From: Membranipora membranacea
Taxonomy: Eukaryota; Bryozoa; Gymnolaemata; Cheilostomatida; Membraniporidae
Assembly: GCA_914767715.1 (NCBI GenBank)
Contig: OU612074.1
Location: 22,740,062 to 22,804,061 of the forward strand
Length of the DNA stretch: 64,000 bases
Direction of reading: 5' to 3'
Part shown: piece after piece, positions 1-12,600 of the stretch
How the letters are laid out: each line of letters opens with the position of its first letter
How positions within the stretch are numbered: position 1 is the first letter of the stretch
The notes under the pieces: model-generated
What the model saw: only the letters and a program-made list of their open reading frames with translations
Database searches by the model: none
Told to the model about the DNA's origin: nothing
Program-made: the position numbers and the translations under genes

Positions 1-984
1 AAATCAATTAGTGATCAACTTATTTTATTGGTTGGGTGAGTAGATTAAACATGCTAATAAGGGCTGTGAAAACTCTCCGCTTCAAATTCCCCTTTGATCT
101 GCTGATATTTATCATTTTGAATTCTAAATTAAATATTGTCTGTATGCTATAGTTAACTTGGAAGCTGCTTGACATTGTTCAGTATTGCTTTTTCTGCTGT
201 TAGAAAGCAGCATCGCGCTGTCCCGTGCACACGGAGAAGGAATGAGAAGGGCTTACACTCTGATTTGAAGCCTGCAGTAAAGTAAGGATTGTCTTAATAA
301 AAATAATCGATTGACAATAAGTACATCTGATCAGTGCGTTGTTGATTTTACAGTTCTAAAATCAATACAAATTAATCGCCATTGTTTTCCGATGGAATGT
401 TTGTTGTTTTTAAGCAACTTTTCTCTCTACAATGTTTACATAACAATGTGATAAAGCCTCTAGTCATACTTTTTAGATTGTAATATAGAGTATTGGAACG
501 GAACTAACTAATTCTATTCTACAAATTTATTGATGTGTTAACTGGCAGGTATCATTCCTTCAAATTCCAGCCCTTCGAGAAATATAATAATTAGCTAGCA
601 GCTGAAAAGTATTTTTATTGTAAAATACTACACTTACTAGAGATCTCTTTTGTCGTGGTTAGATCTCCCTTTGAGACCTATAAAGTGGTGCGTTACAGGT
701 GCTAGATTGTTGAAACAGAGCTTTGATTGCTAGGAGTTGTTGTTTGTTGGATGTTTGTTTGACTTTTATTAGACAGCGTGTTCCGTAATTTTAAGTTGGT
801 ACTGCCATTGTTCAGGAACTAGGATGTATTTTGATTGGGTTTGCGCAATATTGATTACGTCAATAAACTCTTAACCCTATGAAGAGAGGGAGACATATCT
901 CTTAAATCTATAAGGGTGTCAAATAAATAGTGTTTTCTTTTATATCTGATTAGTCTGTGATACTTGATTTAATTGATATCGGTG

Positions 985-1387
985 AAGCTGCATTTACATT
1001 AGGCCATCTCCGTCAGCCGGCCACCAACTCAAGACTGAGCAGTCTTTAACCCCAAGTCAGAGCCAGAGTCTGAGACTGGCATGTGTTTACATAGCATGGG
1101 CTTAGTCAATGTCAGTCTCAGAGTAACGTAAACAGAAAATAAATGTGAGCGATAGAACAAATGGCAGTATTGTGATCGCTAAATTAGGAATTTGTGTTAA
1201 GACGGGCAGCCTTGAGACTGCAAAACGAGCACTGCTCGAATTGCCAGACACCGTCTTAAAAGCCGGTCAGACAAGGTCTGTCAACCGTTTTTTTGTCATT
1301 CACACTACACAGTCTCAGCCTCCGTCTTAGTAATTTGTCGGTCAGACTCAAGACTGGGCCAAAAAACGGCCTAATATAAACGAAGCT
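985..1387. mobile_element. Candidate MITE, about 400 bp, with imperfect terminal inverted repeats
   Basis: The left end reads AAGCTGCATTTACATTAGGCC. Near 1355-1387 the complement reads AAGCTTCGTTTATATTAGGCC. The interior is rich in short inverted CAGACT/AGTCTG stretches. A full copy lies at 48781-49184; unit 2 keeps only the right end (about 26879-26921). I find no protein. A small plus-strand frame inside (1145-1330) is repeated in unit 3 but resembles nothing known. Confidence 0.5.
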
Positions 1388-2385
1388 TAAGTCCCAAAAT
1401 CACGGCTAAATGATTATTGAATGGTTGAGTGTTTTACTGTTTATATCGATTTTATTTCGGCATATTGTGCTAAATTTCCATCAATTCCAACAGCATAAAG
1501 CAAAAGGACTTTGAAAATATAAGGGTCTTGGGTCGGCTAAATCGTCGCATTGATTCTTCTCGACAACCTGGATCAATCAAAGCCAAAAATACACCGGCCC
1601 TGCTTGTGTAGTCAATCATAATTTAACATCCCATTTGGTAAGGCCCATGAAGGCAGGGGGCGGGCATTGAGCAGACAGGACTATGTCTGATAAAATTGCC
1701 GACGCTTCAGGGATAAGTGCATCCTCCTGTTGATAATCTCTTGATTAATTTAGGAAGTTGATAGACAAATGATTTATTGTAGGGTGGAAGGGGTCAATGC
1801 ACTTTCTCAAGTCAAACAGTTCCAAAGAGCAACCTGCATCAAAGAGATTATCCTGCCGTATTCAAACCTCACATCAAAATTGTTGTGCTAATTGATTATT
1901 TTATGATATGCTTTTCCTCATTGAATACTGATCGCTCTTTGTCAGTTGCCATAATAATAATACTATACCATTGTCATTTTGTTTTGTTGTGCTTGTGACG
2001 TGAGACAGGAAGTTTATTTAGCGTTGAAATTTTTTTTAAACCTGGCTATGTCCTGGCTAGATTAGCTAGCACTGGTAATTTAAGCGGGTGTGCTTGGGAT
2101 ATACAACTTAAATCTAAATGTAACCGATGATGCATTTCAACATGGTCATAGTGACATCGGTAGGTGCTGTTCAATTGGTATCATCTCTATTCTTCATGTA
2201 AATTTATAAGGGTGACGATAATACCTTGTTTGTAAATAAAAGATAAAAAGATATCATCAATTAGAAAAAGAGTATTTTTACATCGGCTTATGTTTTCTCT
2301 ATGTTGTAGACTATTCAATGGATATGAAAAACCAGCGAGCGGGAATCGGTGTTTAGCACATTGTTTTAATAGTTGGCATCCTTCT

Positions 2386-3534
2386 GCACTGCGTTTCATA
2401 CCCAAGAATTGTTGGAAAATTCTGTACAATTCTAGAATTGTTCGAAACTGACCCATATATCATTACCCAACCAGCAATCATCATTGCGTAATTAACCCTG
2501 CCTGCTATATAATTACATTCATTATCGCTATTGTATAGTTATAGTATAGTTATGTTGTACAGGAAGCAATGGTATAGTATAACATCAAGAGCTCCTTTGT
2601 AGACAGGTAATGAATATATACCAGGCTTACAATAGTTGATTTACCTTTGCCTCCCTCAGCCCACATACCATAACATTCAGAGCTAACTCCATGCGCAGAG
2701 CATCTTTGGCTAACAAATAGAAATAGCCGAGAGCCATTCACTCTCAATAATCACAAGGAGCGTAGTTTAGACTATGGCAATAATCAGTACTCCTACTACT
2801 TGCTGTGACACCAAGTTTGAGTTTTTTTAGCATAATTAGCATAATTATAAACTTTTAGAAAACCTCAATAAATAAATAAATAAATCAGTCAGCATATTTT
2901 GAGAAGTCAGTGGTTTTGTGGAAAATATGGCCTCATTCACATATCAGTTCTCTCAATTTAGGCATGTAGGACAATTGATACAAAGTAATTCCTCGCTCAA
3001 CTAGTGAGCGATGTTGTACATTTTTATTAGTATCACAGTTTTCTGATAATTCTGCTAGCATAGTTTAACTGGTGTATTCTATTTATGTAGTTGCTGCCAA
3101 TAATATAAGATTGCACAAAATATAACGTAGGGTATGGTACAACACAGAAGAGTTGAACATAAGTATTTTCTCGGGTTTCCATCATGACGAAAAGAAAAAG
3201 ATTTGCCCCGGTGAAGATTTGAACCTGGGCCTCCCACGTTATAGACTTCGATGCTACCTTGCACAGCAATAGCTATTCATTACAGGAGATCTTGCCTGGT
3301 CATCTAAGTACAAACTCATTGAATACAATGTCAATCCAGTTGTATAATGATGACTAGAACTGTAAAGGCTTATACTATAACTATACAATAGCAGTAATGA
3401 ATGTAATTTATTTAGCAGGCAGGGTTAATTACACAATAATGGTTGCTAGTTGGGTAATGATATATGGGACAGTTTCGAACAATTCTGGAATTTTACAGAA
3501 TTGTCCAACAATTCTTGGGAATGAAACGCAGTGC
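2386..3534. mobile_element. Inverted-repeat element A (about 1.15 kb), full in unit 1
   Basis: Arms of about 165 bp, 2386-2550 and 3371-3534, are inverted copies of each other, both beginning GCACTGCGTTTCAT from the outside. No transposase frame is visible, so it is a non-autonomous foldback or MITE-like element. Inside, near 3195-3270 on the minus strand, is a tRNA-like box B (GGTTCAAATCT). Unit 2 keeps the left arm (about 27913-28080) and part of the middle in reversed orientation. In unit 3 nearly all of it is gone (around 50195). Confidence 0.6.
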
Positions 3535-6500
3535 TGGTATTTTGTAAGTATAGTGATCTTCTATGACCAGACAGTGTTACGATATCACACAATAATCAGT
3601 CAGCCTGTGAACTTTGCCTGCGTCATCGTGAAGTTCACTGACTGTCAGTTTACAAAGTCGGATTTTAGATAAATAAAAGTAACAATGGATTTTCCATTAA
3701 GAGGATGCGGTATACATATTGTGCACAAATGCCAATACATAGATACAGAAGATGTAACAATCTTCTATTACGCTTAGTATAAACACAGTTTTAAATTTCC
3801 TTTTGCCCTCATTCTACATGAGCTACTGAATCTATCACAATTCTCAAGCTCAAAATTTACTGAAAACTGTTGACTCAAAAAATATTGTTGTTCTACAAAG
3901 AATCACTTCAATATGATATGAAAGTTTATTTCAGAAAACTGAATAGTTTCAATTTCAGATTATCGATAACTTCCCTTAGTCCGATTGATTATTCCGCCTC
4001 AAAGCTTGTTGGCGAAGGTTTGACCGGACAATACCATGAAATGATATTTTCCTGAGCTAGTATTGAATAATCACAAAGGTCCTAATTAGAATCTGCTTTA
4101 CCACCTCACCCTCAACACAAAATATAGGAATCATAATCAAAATACGTTATCTGAGTAACATTGATCGCATAATGTGAGAGCAAAAAATTCATTCATTTAC
4201 ACGACAAGATTTGGGACATTATCGACAATTTCAATTTGATTCTCAATTGTTGCCAGACGGATTGTGTGAGGAGTATTTGAATAATAATAACAATCAATCC
4301 GATATAATGTTCTCTGGTAATAGTTTACTTACTTTGCAGTGGATGAACTCAGTGAGCCGTCCATTTCACACTATGAGTTCTTTCTAGCTGTCAACTTTCT
4401 TGTTTATCAAGATGAGTTTTCCTTGCGTGTTTTCACCTAAATGCTGAGATTATGAATGCAATGTTCCTCCTTGTCTGGTCATCTCACATGCAATGAACAC
4501 TCTTGGATCAATGGGGCTGGTACACTGAATTAGATTCTTCTCTTAGAATGGAAATAGTATCATAGCGTTATACGGCTAGGACACTAAACACAGGGACCCA
4601 TCTGACTGTTATCTGATTGGCTGTCCCTAGTAGCATGAATAATTAGCCTGAGAAATTGTCTTGTTTACAAAATTGCAAACAGTAATTATACCCCATACAG
4701 TGTCGATAATTAGGACATTTCTAGATTGCTACTAGGGACTGGCTATTTTTGCAAGCCCTTTGTTTTGCATAAGAAAGCTAATGATGCTATTCCAGATATG
4801 GAATTCAATGGGCTGGTATTAATACATTTTCTAAGTACATACATACATTTGTCTCGTGGTCCATTTGTCATGTGGTCCATGTGTCATACAATCTTGCAAT
4901 ATAATATGGACATTTTTGATTGATTAGGTTTCAATTTCAATGAAGTCTTTTGTATAGCCCAAAAAACTTCAATGACAATTGGTCAATGCAAAAGAATTGT
5001 GTTTCTGGCTACGTCTTCAATGGAATAATATCCTTGGAGGACTTGCATACAACGACAACATCACTTAGGATGTTAGTAGAGTTTTACACAACACAAGCGA
5101 CCCTCACAATGAATCAGCTGTCAGATTTTTGAACACACTGTCAGCACCTCCCTTACTTAGTTAATGTGAGAAATATAGACCAATGCAATAAAACTTTCCT
5201 TCATCCAATAAATTCTAATAACACAAAATAAAAATATACTCGATAATTTTGACTCCTATTTCAATTTGTTCCTGCTTTTTGGAATTTGGGTCGTTTTTGA
5301 CCTGCACTGTTTCAGATTTTCTAAAACCAATACATTACTGTTGCCCAAAATTTCTTAAGAGTACAATTAGGAATTGAATGAAATCATGAATAAAATAAAC
5401 TTCATATTATTGAGACCAAAGGCCCACACCTTACCCTCTCCCTTACACTCAGGCTGTTTGAGTCGGCAATGAGAATATTGCTACAAGGCCTAACAAAACA
5501 CAAATAGACTCTGGCTCATAGCTAGACACCTTTGTTGGGTGCTGGTTTGCATACTTCTCATATGATGCATCTTTTACAGCAAGTCCACGCAATTCCTTAT
5601 CTCCAAATAAGATAAATATTTGAATCTTGACCTTTGAACCTCAACCTTGAACCTCAAAGTTCACCTGGTAATGCTAACCAAGGGTAAATATAATAAGTTA
5701 TCACCCTGATCATAGAGTTACCGATATCTCTAAGCAAATGAGAAAAATTAATGGCTGTCTATTTGTATACAAAGTCAATCCTTTTATATTGTTGACCAGA
5801 GGTGTGTGTGATTGGGTGATGTGGAGGTTGTTCTTGAGAAGGCCTGGACACAGCACTCATTGATTCTTGATGCAAATTTTTGTGATGTTGATGGTAGGCA
5901 TTTCGGCGTGTTGTATTTGTATTGCGTAGGGTGGCAGCGGTGGGACGGAATACGCTTGCTGGGTAGTAGTGGACAGCTCTGTATAACGATTCACAAGCTT
6001 GTGTCATCAACCCTGACTCTTTTGTCATGATTAAGATTTAGATTTAGATAATTAGATAGCAGGGGCGGGGTGTGTGTGCACTCTATTCACTTTGTATCTT
6101 GTAATAAATCTCAAAACAGAGAGGCAAAATTGAATAGACAAAACCTTTTGAACACTAGTAAAATCAAAACAAAACACATATGACATTTTGTGACTGTTAT
6201 AGGTTTAATCTCCTGATCAATAATTGATCTATGCTCTTTCTGGTGGAAACCCTACTGAATATGAATGAGGCAAAAACTTTTTTTTTTGAAATACCTGTCG
6301 AGATAAGTATCAAGGGTTTACCTGCTAGAGTATATGACTTAATTAACACGGAATAAAATTAATACTCGATAATCACTGCAGTTGATAACAGCATTGGTAT
6401 AATATTTCTACAGTTGCTATTGATGACCTGTGAACAGTAACTCCTTGCGGCTATGCTATTTTTTGCTGTTGATGACCGATGAATCTTAACTCAAGCGCAT

Positions 6501-6546
6501 CTATGATATAATATTTCTGCTTTTACTGATTACGTTGTCGCAAGTT
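3535..6546. other. Gene-free 3' flank of copy 1
   Basis: No convincing coding region. The part before about 4310 is absent from units 2 and 3. From about 4320 it is matched by unit 3 (from 51745), and from about 5255 by unit 2 as well. It holds the possible insertion at 4523-4818. The part at 5730-5960 is missing from unit 2. Confidence 0.5.
4523..4818. mobile_element. Possible 296-bp insertion (one flanking repeat included) present only in unit 1
   Basis: TCAATGGGGCTGGTA (4508-4522) recurs with one base fewer at 4805-4818, and unit 3 has a single copy (near 51938-51952). Inside, CCCTAGTAGCA (about 4623) and TGCTACTAGGG (about 4728) form an inverted pair. Either a small element inserted in unit 1, or unit 3 lost it by recombination between the short direct repeats. 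Confidence 0.45.
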
Positions 6547-6646
6547 CTACCAGACTGTACACTTCTCTACTGGGTTCATCACAGAACCGACAGGGCAGCT
6601 GAATACTTTGGAGAACTCATCATTATTTGATAAGGGTCCGATAACT
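6547..6646 (-). CDS. M13 copy 1, last exon (EKCTVW stop)
   Basis: A 100-nt exon, residues 705-737 and [23 protein letters not shown] and NPVEKCTVW match the family's closing block, whose terminal CxxW is conserved. Matching exons: 31459-31558 and 53697-53788 (the latter has an 8-nt deletion). Confidence 0.93.
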
Positions 6647-9600
6647 CTGTAAAAGGAATGGGCATGATACATAGACATGGATACATAGATTTATTTTATT
6701 TTTAATTATAGTTAGTAATATTTTGCCACAGCCTCTTGATTAAGAGTTGTCTGATTCTTAGAAGAGATAGGTTGGTGATCAATGAATTATTGTAAGAGAC
6801 AATTACACTCTGAGTATTCAGTTGTAATACTTGAAAGGTCAGTTTAAATATCTATCTTGCTTTTTTGACTGAACTTTTTGTGGGTAAAATCCACCCAAGG
6901 TTGGATGGGAGAGTGTGTTGGGACAATAACTCTTGAAAGCTACCCAGTGGGGCTTGAACCAAGGTCTTCTACAACACCAATAGCCTGGCAGTGAATAGTA
7001 GGCCTCATCTCACCATCGAAGGGAAAGACGAGTTGATGGTGATTATGAGCAGGCCTGCTTATTAACTACTTGAAGTCATGCACACGTATCCAAGAAGCTC
7101 TTTCGATCTGACCATTGCCAAACTACGTAACCCGGCGTACATGTTTGGGTTATCGCCTCTACTTGTTATTTATCTAGCATGAACTAATGTCAGATTTAGT
7201 TAACATACCTCCATTTCCCAGGAGCTTTATTCATAAACCGACCTCCGGTTACATGATGCTTCAAGGTTGACTCTCTGTCAATTCGACAATACATCTGAAA
7301 CAGGTATATAGACATTATTAGGTGCACTAAGCAATGGGACAAGTGAATAACTGATCAATAAAAGAATACATACAGCCGATCGTATTTGACTATTTCACCA
7401 TGTATGTGTCATCTAATTTTAATAAAATCAAAGACAGTGTTTAAACTCTACTAGATTTGAGTGGCAGCCATTATTAATACATTTATTAAAAACTTGTGGT
7501 GATTTTGAGCGGTAAAAACATGTAAAGCTTTTTGCTGTTCTGTCTCATACCTGTGCAAAACTGAGAAAGAACAATTCTTTAGAATTATATTGCATAAGTC
7601 CAGGTAGGCGTTGTCCTGGCCCGTTCTTTTCTTCGTGTTTCAGGAAAGCCGCATAGCTTGTCTTTATAGCTGCATTATCAGCGATATTTTCTGGCAAAGA
7701 GTGTTTACCATTCACCTGTATGATAGAAATCATTTCTTGATAAGCTTAAATTTTACTTCACATTATTGCTAAGCAAACAGATATGAGATGTCGCCAAATG
7801 TTTGTGGCAAACATTTTTTTCGTTAAGACTTGTAGATTGAAACCAAGTGTGGAATGTTTTCGGTTTATTACAACCACCACATTTAAAAGTTGTCCTAAAA
7901 ATTGTCTTTCCTAAGCTTTTCTCAAACGACAAGGTTCATAACTGTCAAACAACTCACATTTTGATTTATTTCTTCTATTTCATAAGAGGAATATTGATTT
8001 ATCATGCACTCTGTCTTCTCTGTAAATGAAGATTCTGTTTTGTCATCCCACAACTGTCCTCCGATATTTCCATCTTTGTCATACAATCGACCTGTTGTGA
8101 AGAAAGGAAAATGAAGAGCCATAGATATCATGAATTTGCGCAAATGCAATGCAATGTAAGGATGAAGAATTATTTTGTCATTATTGTACATTGATGAAGT
8201 TACTGCACAGTTTACAGCAACGCAAACCTGAGACAAATGGCATGTTGCTAAATTAATGCCTTGATTTTTTTCTTCACAAATATAAACGGAGATATATTGT
8301 AATCATCTTTATTAGTAAACTTTTAATCTCGATGTATGCATGTTCTTATTGGCATTAATCACTGTACAGCTAATGAAGTGTATAATAAAAAAGAAAAAAA
8401 AAAGAGACAAAGTTTGTCATACCTGTATTATCAAATCCGTGAGTTATAGCATGTCCGATGAAGGATCCCATTCCTCCGTAATTCAGCGACCTGCAATCAG
8501 AGGCCAATCAGAGGCATTAAATCTAGCTAACACTCCTCAATATTATGGTTATAGGAATAACGAAGCCGTATAACTTATAGCTTTATCAAAAACAGGCTTC
8601 ATCTAAAGACTTAGGAAAATGACAATAAGATAGGGTTCTATTCTCTTTTTTAACTTTACTTACATTGGTTGCTGCTTGTGATAGAAAGGAGGCTGAAGAG
8701 CACCAGCAGGTAAGACTGAAAATATATAATCAAAACTCTGTTTACAAGTTTGACTAGAGTGGAATATAAACTTCTAACACATACCAGAAAAGCTATTTGT
8801 TAATTTCATATAAAGGCCCGTGTTATAATCACTCCTGAACGTGTCTCTTCCCTAAATATCTAGGGGGCGATATCTAAGCTAAAATGAAGGTCAGCAAGAT
8901 GAGGTTTAATTTATGTTGCTGTTTGTTTGTTTTTGTTTGTTTTGAAGAGTAATCACCAACTTCATTTTTGAAGGTATTAGGATACATGGCAAATTCATTA
9001 TCCATCATTCGATCGCAGGTCGGCTAGGGTCAATGGCCCACGCCAGCCAATCGAAAGAGATGAATGATTCTTCTTTAAGGTGTTTCCTATTGGATCAGCG
9101 AGAGATATTAAAATCCTGGACAGACTCACCCATTGTGTTCAGCTCAGGGTGATAAGAAGCAGTGATATCCGACGGACCTGCCGGCCATCTATCTTTTTTT
9201 ACAGGCTCAGTTATTTGTAATAATTCGTTCAGCTGTTTCCACTTCCGCCAGTTCAGATCGTTTTGGAAGAATGTATCTGTGTCAAACTCTAGCTATATAT
9301 TATATAACAGAGAATACTCAGTTAACTAACAGCATTTGATCTTTGTCTAGGGGATTTCCTCACTTATCAGGGGGGATAACTGTAGATTCGTTGATCTAAG
9401 ACAGGGAAAAAAGCTAGTGACATGTTGGCGTTAATTTTAACATTTATTAATCAAAAATTTATTAATTACTTATCAGAATTGAATCATTGTCTCATTTTCT
9501 GTGGTGAGTACATCTGGTACATTTGGAGTATCTTTGAAACCTTTTAACACTATTCATCTCAGCCAGCAGATATGGCTATGAAGTTTATTGAATTCCTACT

Positions 9601-12600
9601 AGGATAAGCCGGCAGCTCAGTTGGTTTGAGACCCTGCCCTCTTATGCACAAGCATTGGAGATCTTGGGTTCAAATCCCGGTGCAGTCTACCTAATACTCG
9701 CTTCAATTGACGCCCAAGGTGAGCTCCGAGCTGCCTGCAAACTGAGAGCAATTTGGCACCGAATACGACCGCCTCATGGCTAAGGCACTGTTATTTCTTA
9801 GTCTCAAGATTTTAGCCCACTTTAGTGAATGGGAACACAAGCGGTATGGGATGGGATGCTCAGAATTGTAGCTGTGAAAAAGTTCAATAATCAGTGATCC
9901 CCCATTATCAAGGGGTAAGATAAAACTCACAAATGGTGTCTCATCATGAGATAATAAAGGTACATACTAACAACAAACAACAAGCAAACGTCACTTAAGT
10001 TTATAGGCTTCTCCCAAAAAAGCAGATAAGCATGATTCCTGTCCTAAAACAACCCTACAAAACTGTCCAAGTCATCAATCCTCAGGTACATGGGTTCAGA
10101 TATGGTTAACAAGTTTTCTGGACAAGAATAAGTTTTGTGTTCTCCACATATGTTTAAGCTATCCTCACCCAAGTACTCTTTTGCTGACTTGGCTATGACT
10201 ATTTGTTAGGATGCTAGTCGCTTATCACAACACTTTGCTGCATGACAGGGATTCATGAGAGTTTTTTTAAATAAGTAACCAGGTATAATAAGTGAATAGG
10301 TCTTATAAATCAAAAATTCTGGGCACTTTCATCGATGTTTGATAGTGATTTCACTATTTGCTTGATAGCTCAAAGCTGAGAAGATTCCTAGCAATATTTT
10401 ACATAGATTGATGGGAGATAATTCTTGATAGCAGTTTCAATTGAGATCCTGTAAAGTATTCATATTGCATTCTTCTAGCCTGAGATTATCTTCTCAATTA
10501 ATTCTGACACAAAAATTTAGAATCAAAACTACGTAATACAACTATTTACAATGTGATCATTGATAACCAGATCGTCTCAGACTCTGACTCAGACTTACCC
10601 CTTCGTATACCAGATTCATCGCAGTGTCGTTGTGAATCCAGTCCGGATAACCAATGTCATTATTCATCGCAGCAAGCTAAAACAGTGAACATTCAGTGAT
10701 GAGAACTCAGTGGTCAAAAGATGCTCGGGTTAGATTCATAACCACAATCCGAACAGCATATGCTGGGAATGTCGTTGATGATGACCAACTATGATTGAGG
10801 TAACATTTGAAAACTCAAACTAGTACAGCATCGAGAATTGAAGAGACTATTTTGCAAGGATTCCAAATAGCTTTAGTTGCATCTTCAAACAAATTATGAT
10901 AGCTTTTTAATGGTAGATGACAGTGAAGTCTGCATCGTTCATGATCATGTTTTTGCACTCATGCCTCGAATTCTGTGGCCTCTGACAGTTTATGATATTC
11001 CCCTTACAACAGTTGAGAGAATGGAGCAAATGATTAACAAGCCCATGTGTAAGTGGCACAGAGTTCCAAGGAGCTTCAACACTAATGCACTGTATGCCAG
11101 TTCGTTTACTCTTTCACTACCTATGACATCACTTGTGGAAGAGTACAAAACATCAAAAGCGAGACTGGATATGTTGTTGAACGAGTCACCAGACCAGGGG
11201 ATAAGGGAATGTGTTCCAACACTTGACACTGGTAAAAATGGTCTGTCACAGAGACTGTCAGAGATGCCAAATCTCGACTGGAGATAAGTGAGATTGTGGA
11301 TGCTGTGACAACTGCATGTCATGGCATCAGCTGGGAAGCAAACCGGTGGTTCTCAAAGGAAAGCCCAAAGGTTAGGCGGGAGATGGAAGTTGATGAGAGT
11401 GCGCAAGATGGAAGAGGAGCGCCGCCAGACACAAGCTGTAGGCCAAGCCCAACAAGGCAGATGGACTTGTTGGGAGTCTGTTGAGCAGCGTCAGCTCAAA
11501 TGGACAGAATTGTGGTCGATGGAGCCACAAAGGATCAGCTTTCTGGTTGGTGCAGCCTATGATCAACTACCGACCCCGGCAAACCTGGAACGCTGGAATT
11601 TGACCGAAAACTCCAAATGCGCCGAGTGCTTGGCCATGGGCACACTTCGTCATATACTGTCGAATTGCCAACAGAGCCTGGGAAAATACATGTGTATGCA
11701 TAATCAAGTCCTGAGTGTGTTGTGTAATTATGTCACGGAGAAGTGTGAATATGCTAATGCTGGTGGTGAAGCGCGTGAAAAGATTTTGCGCAAAAAGGGA
11801 TTAACGAACAGCGGAGAATGGCAGGTGAGACGCGACCTCAGAGAGCAACTGAGCATGCCACAGCATATTGTGATCACAAACCAAAGACCGGACTTAATTG
11901 CTTGGTCTGACATAGAAAATGCACTAATACTGATGGAATTGACGGTGCCTTGGGAAAAAAATCTCTCATACGCGCATGCGAGAAAACTGACAAGAAACGA
12001 AGATCTGGTCACACAATGCCAAGACAAAGGTTGGAATTGAGAATTATTCGCAGTGGAAGTTGGCTGCCGTGGGTTCATGGCTAGATCAGCTACCATATTT
12101 CAGACTAGAGTTGGGCTTTCAGGAAGAGCACTCAAACAAGCCACAAAAAGCATAGTACATGAGGCAGAAAACCCATCTGCATGGATTTGGCAACAGCACT
12201 GTGTGACGACAGGAGCTAAGTAATCCTATTCCTATAAGCTGGGGTTTAGCACACTCACTTTGTTTTGTGGAGTTGGCCAGCGTTTAATTCATTTTGTTAT
12301 AATCCTTGTAAGGATTAGAATGAGGGCAATATGCAAGCTAATTTGTTGAAAGTCAATGTCTATGACATTTTAAGGGTACTCTAAGAGAACATTCTAATTA
12401 ATATTTTTTTTGAGCCTAGGCTTTGTTTTGAGTTAAAGGGCAACCAAGGTTTCAAACAACTTCTCATTGATGGCCATTGATTAATAGCAGATTTCACCTT
12501 CTGCATGGGGAAAAAGACAAAATATAATTTGGACGATTATTCGGCCAGAATTCTTGTGAAACATTTCTTCCATCAGGTACTCAAACTCAGCTAAAAGAGA

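Noticed and set aside
9703-9930. Minus-strand frame of 75 codons present in all three units
   Set aside because: It lies wholly inside the antisense of a SINE-like repeat.
10877-12040. Host gene on the plus strand inside the M13 intron
   Set aside because: The protein resembles the 3' part of non-LTR retroelements, has no start or introns of its own, and is broken differently in each unit.
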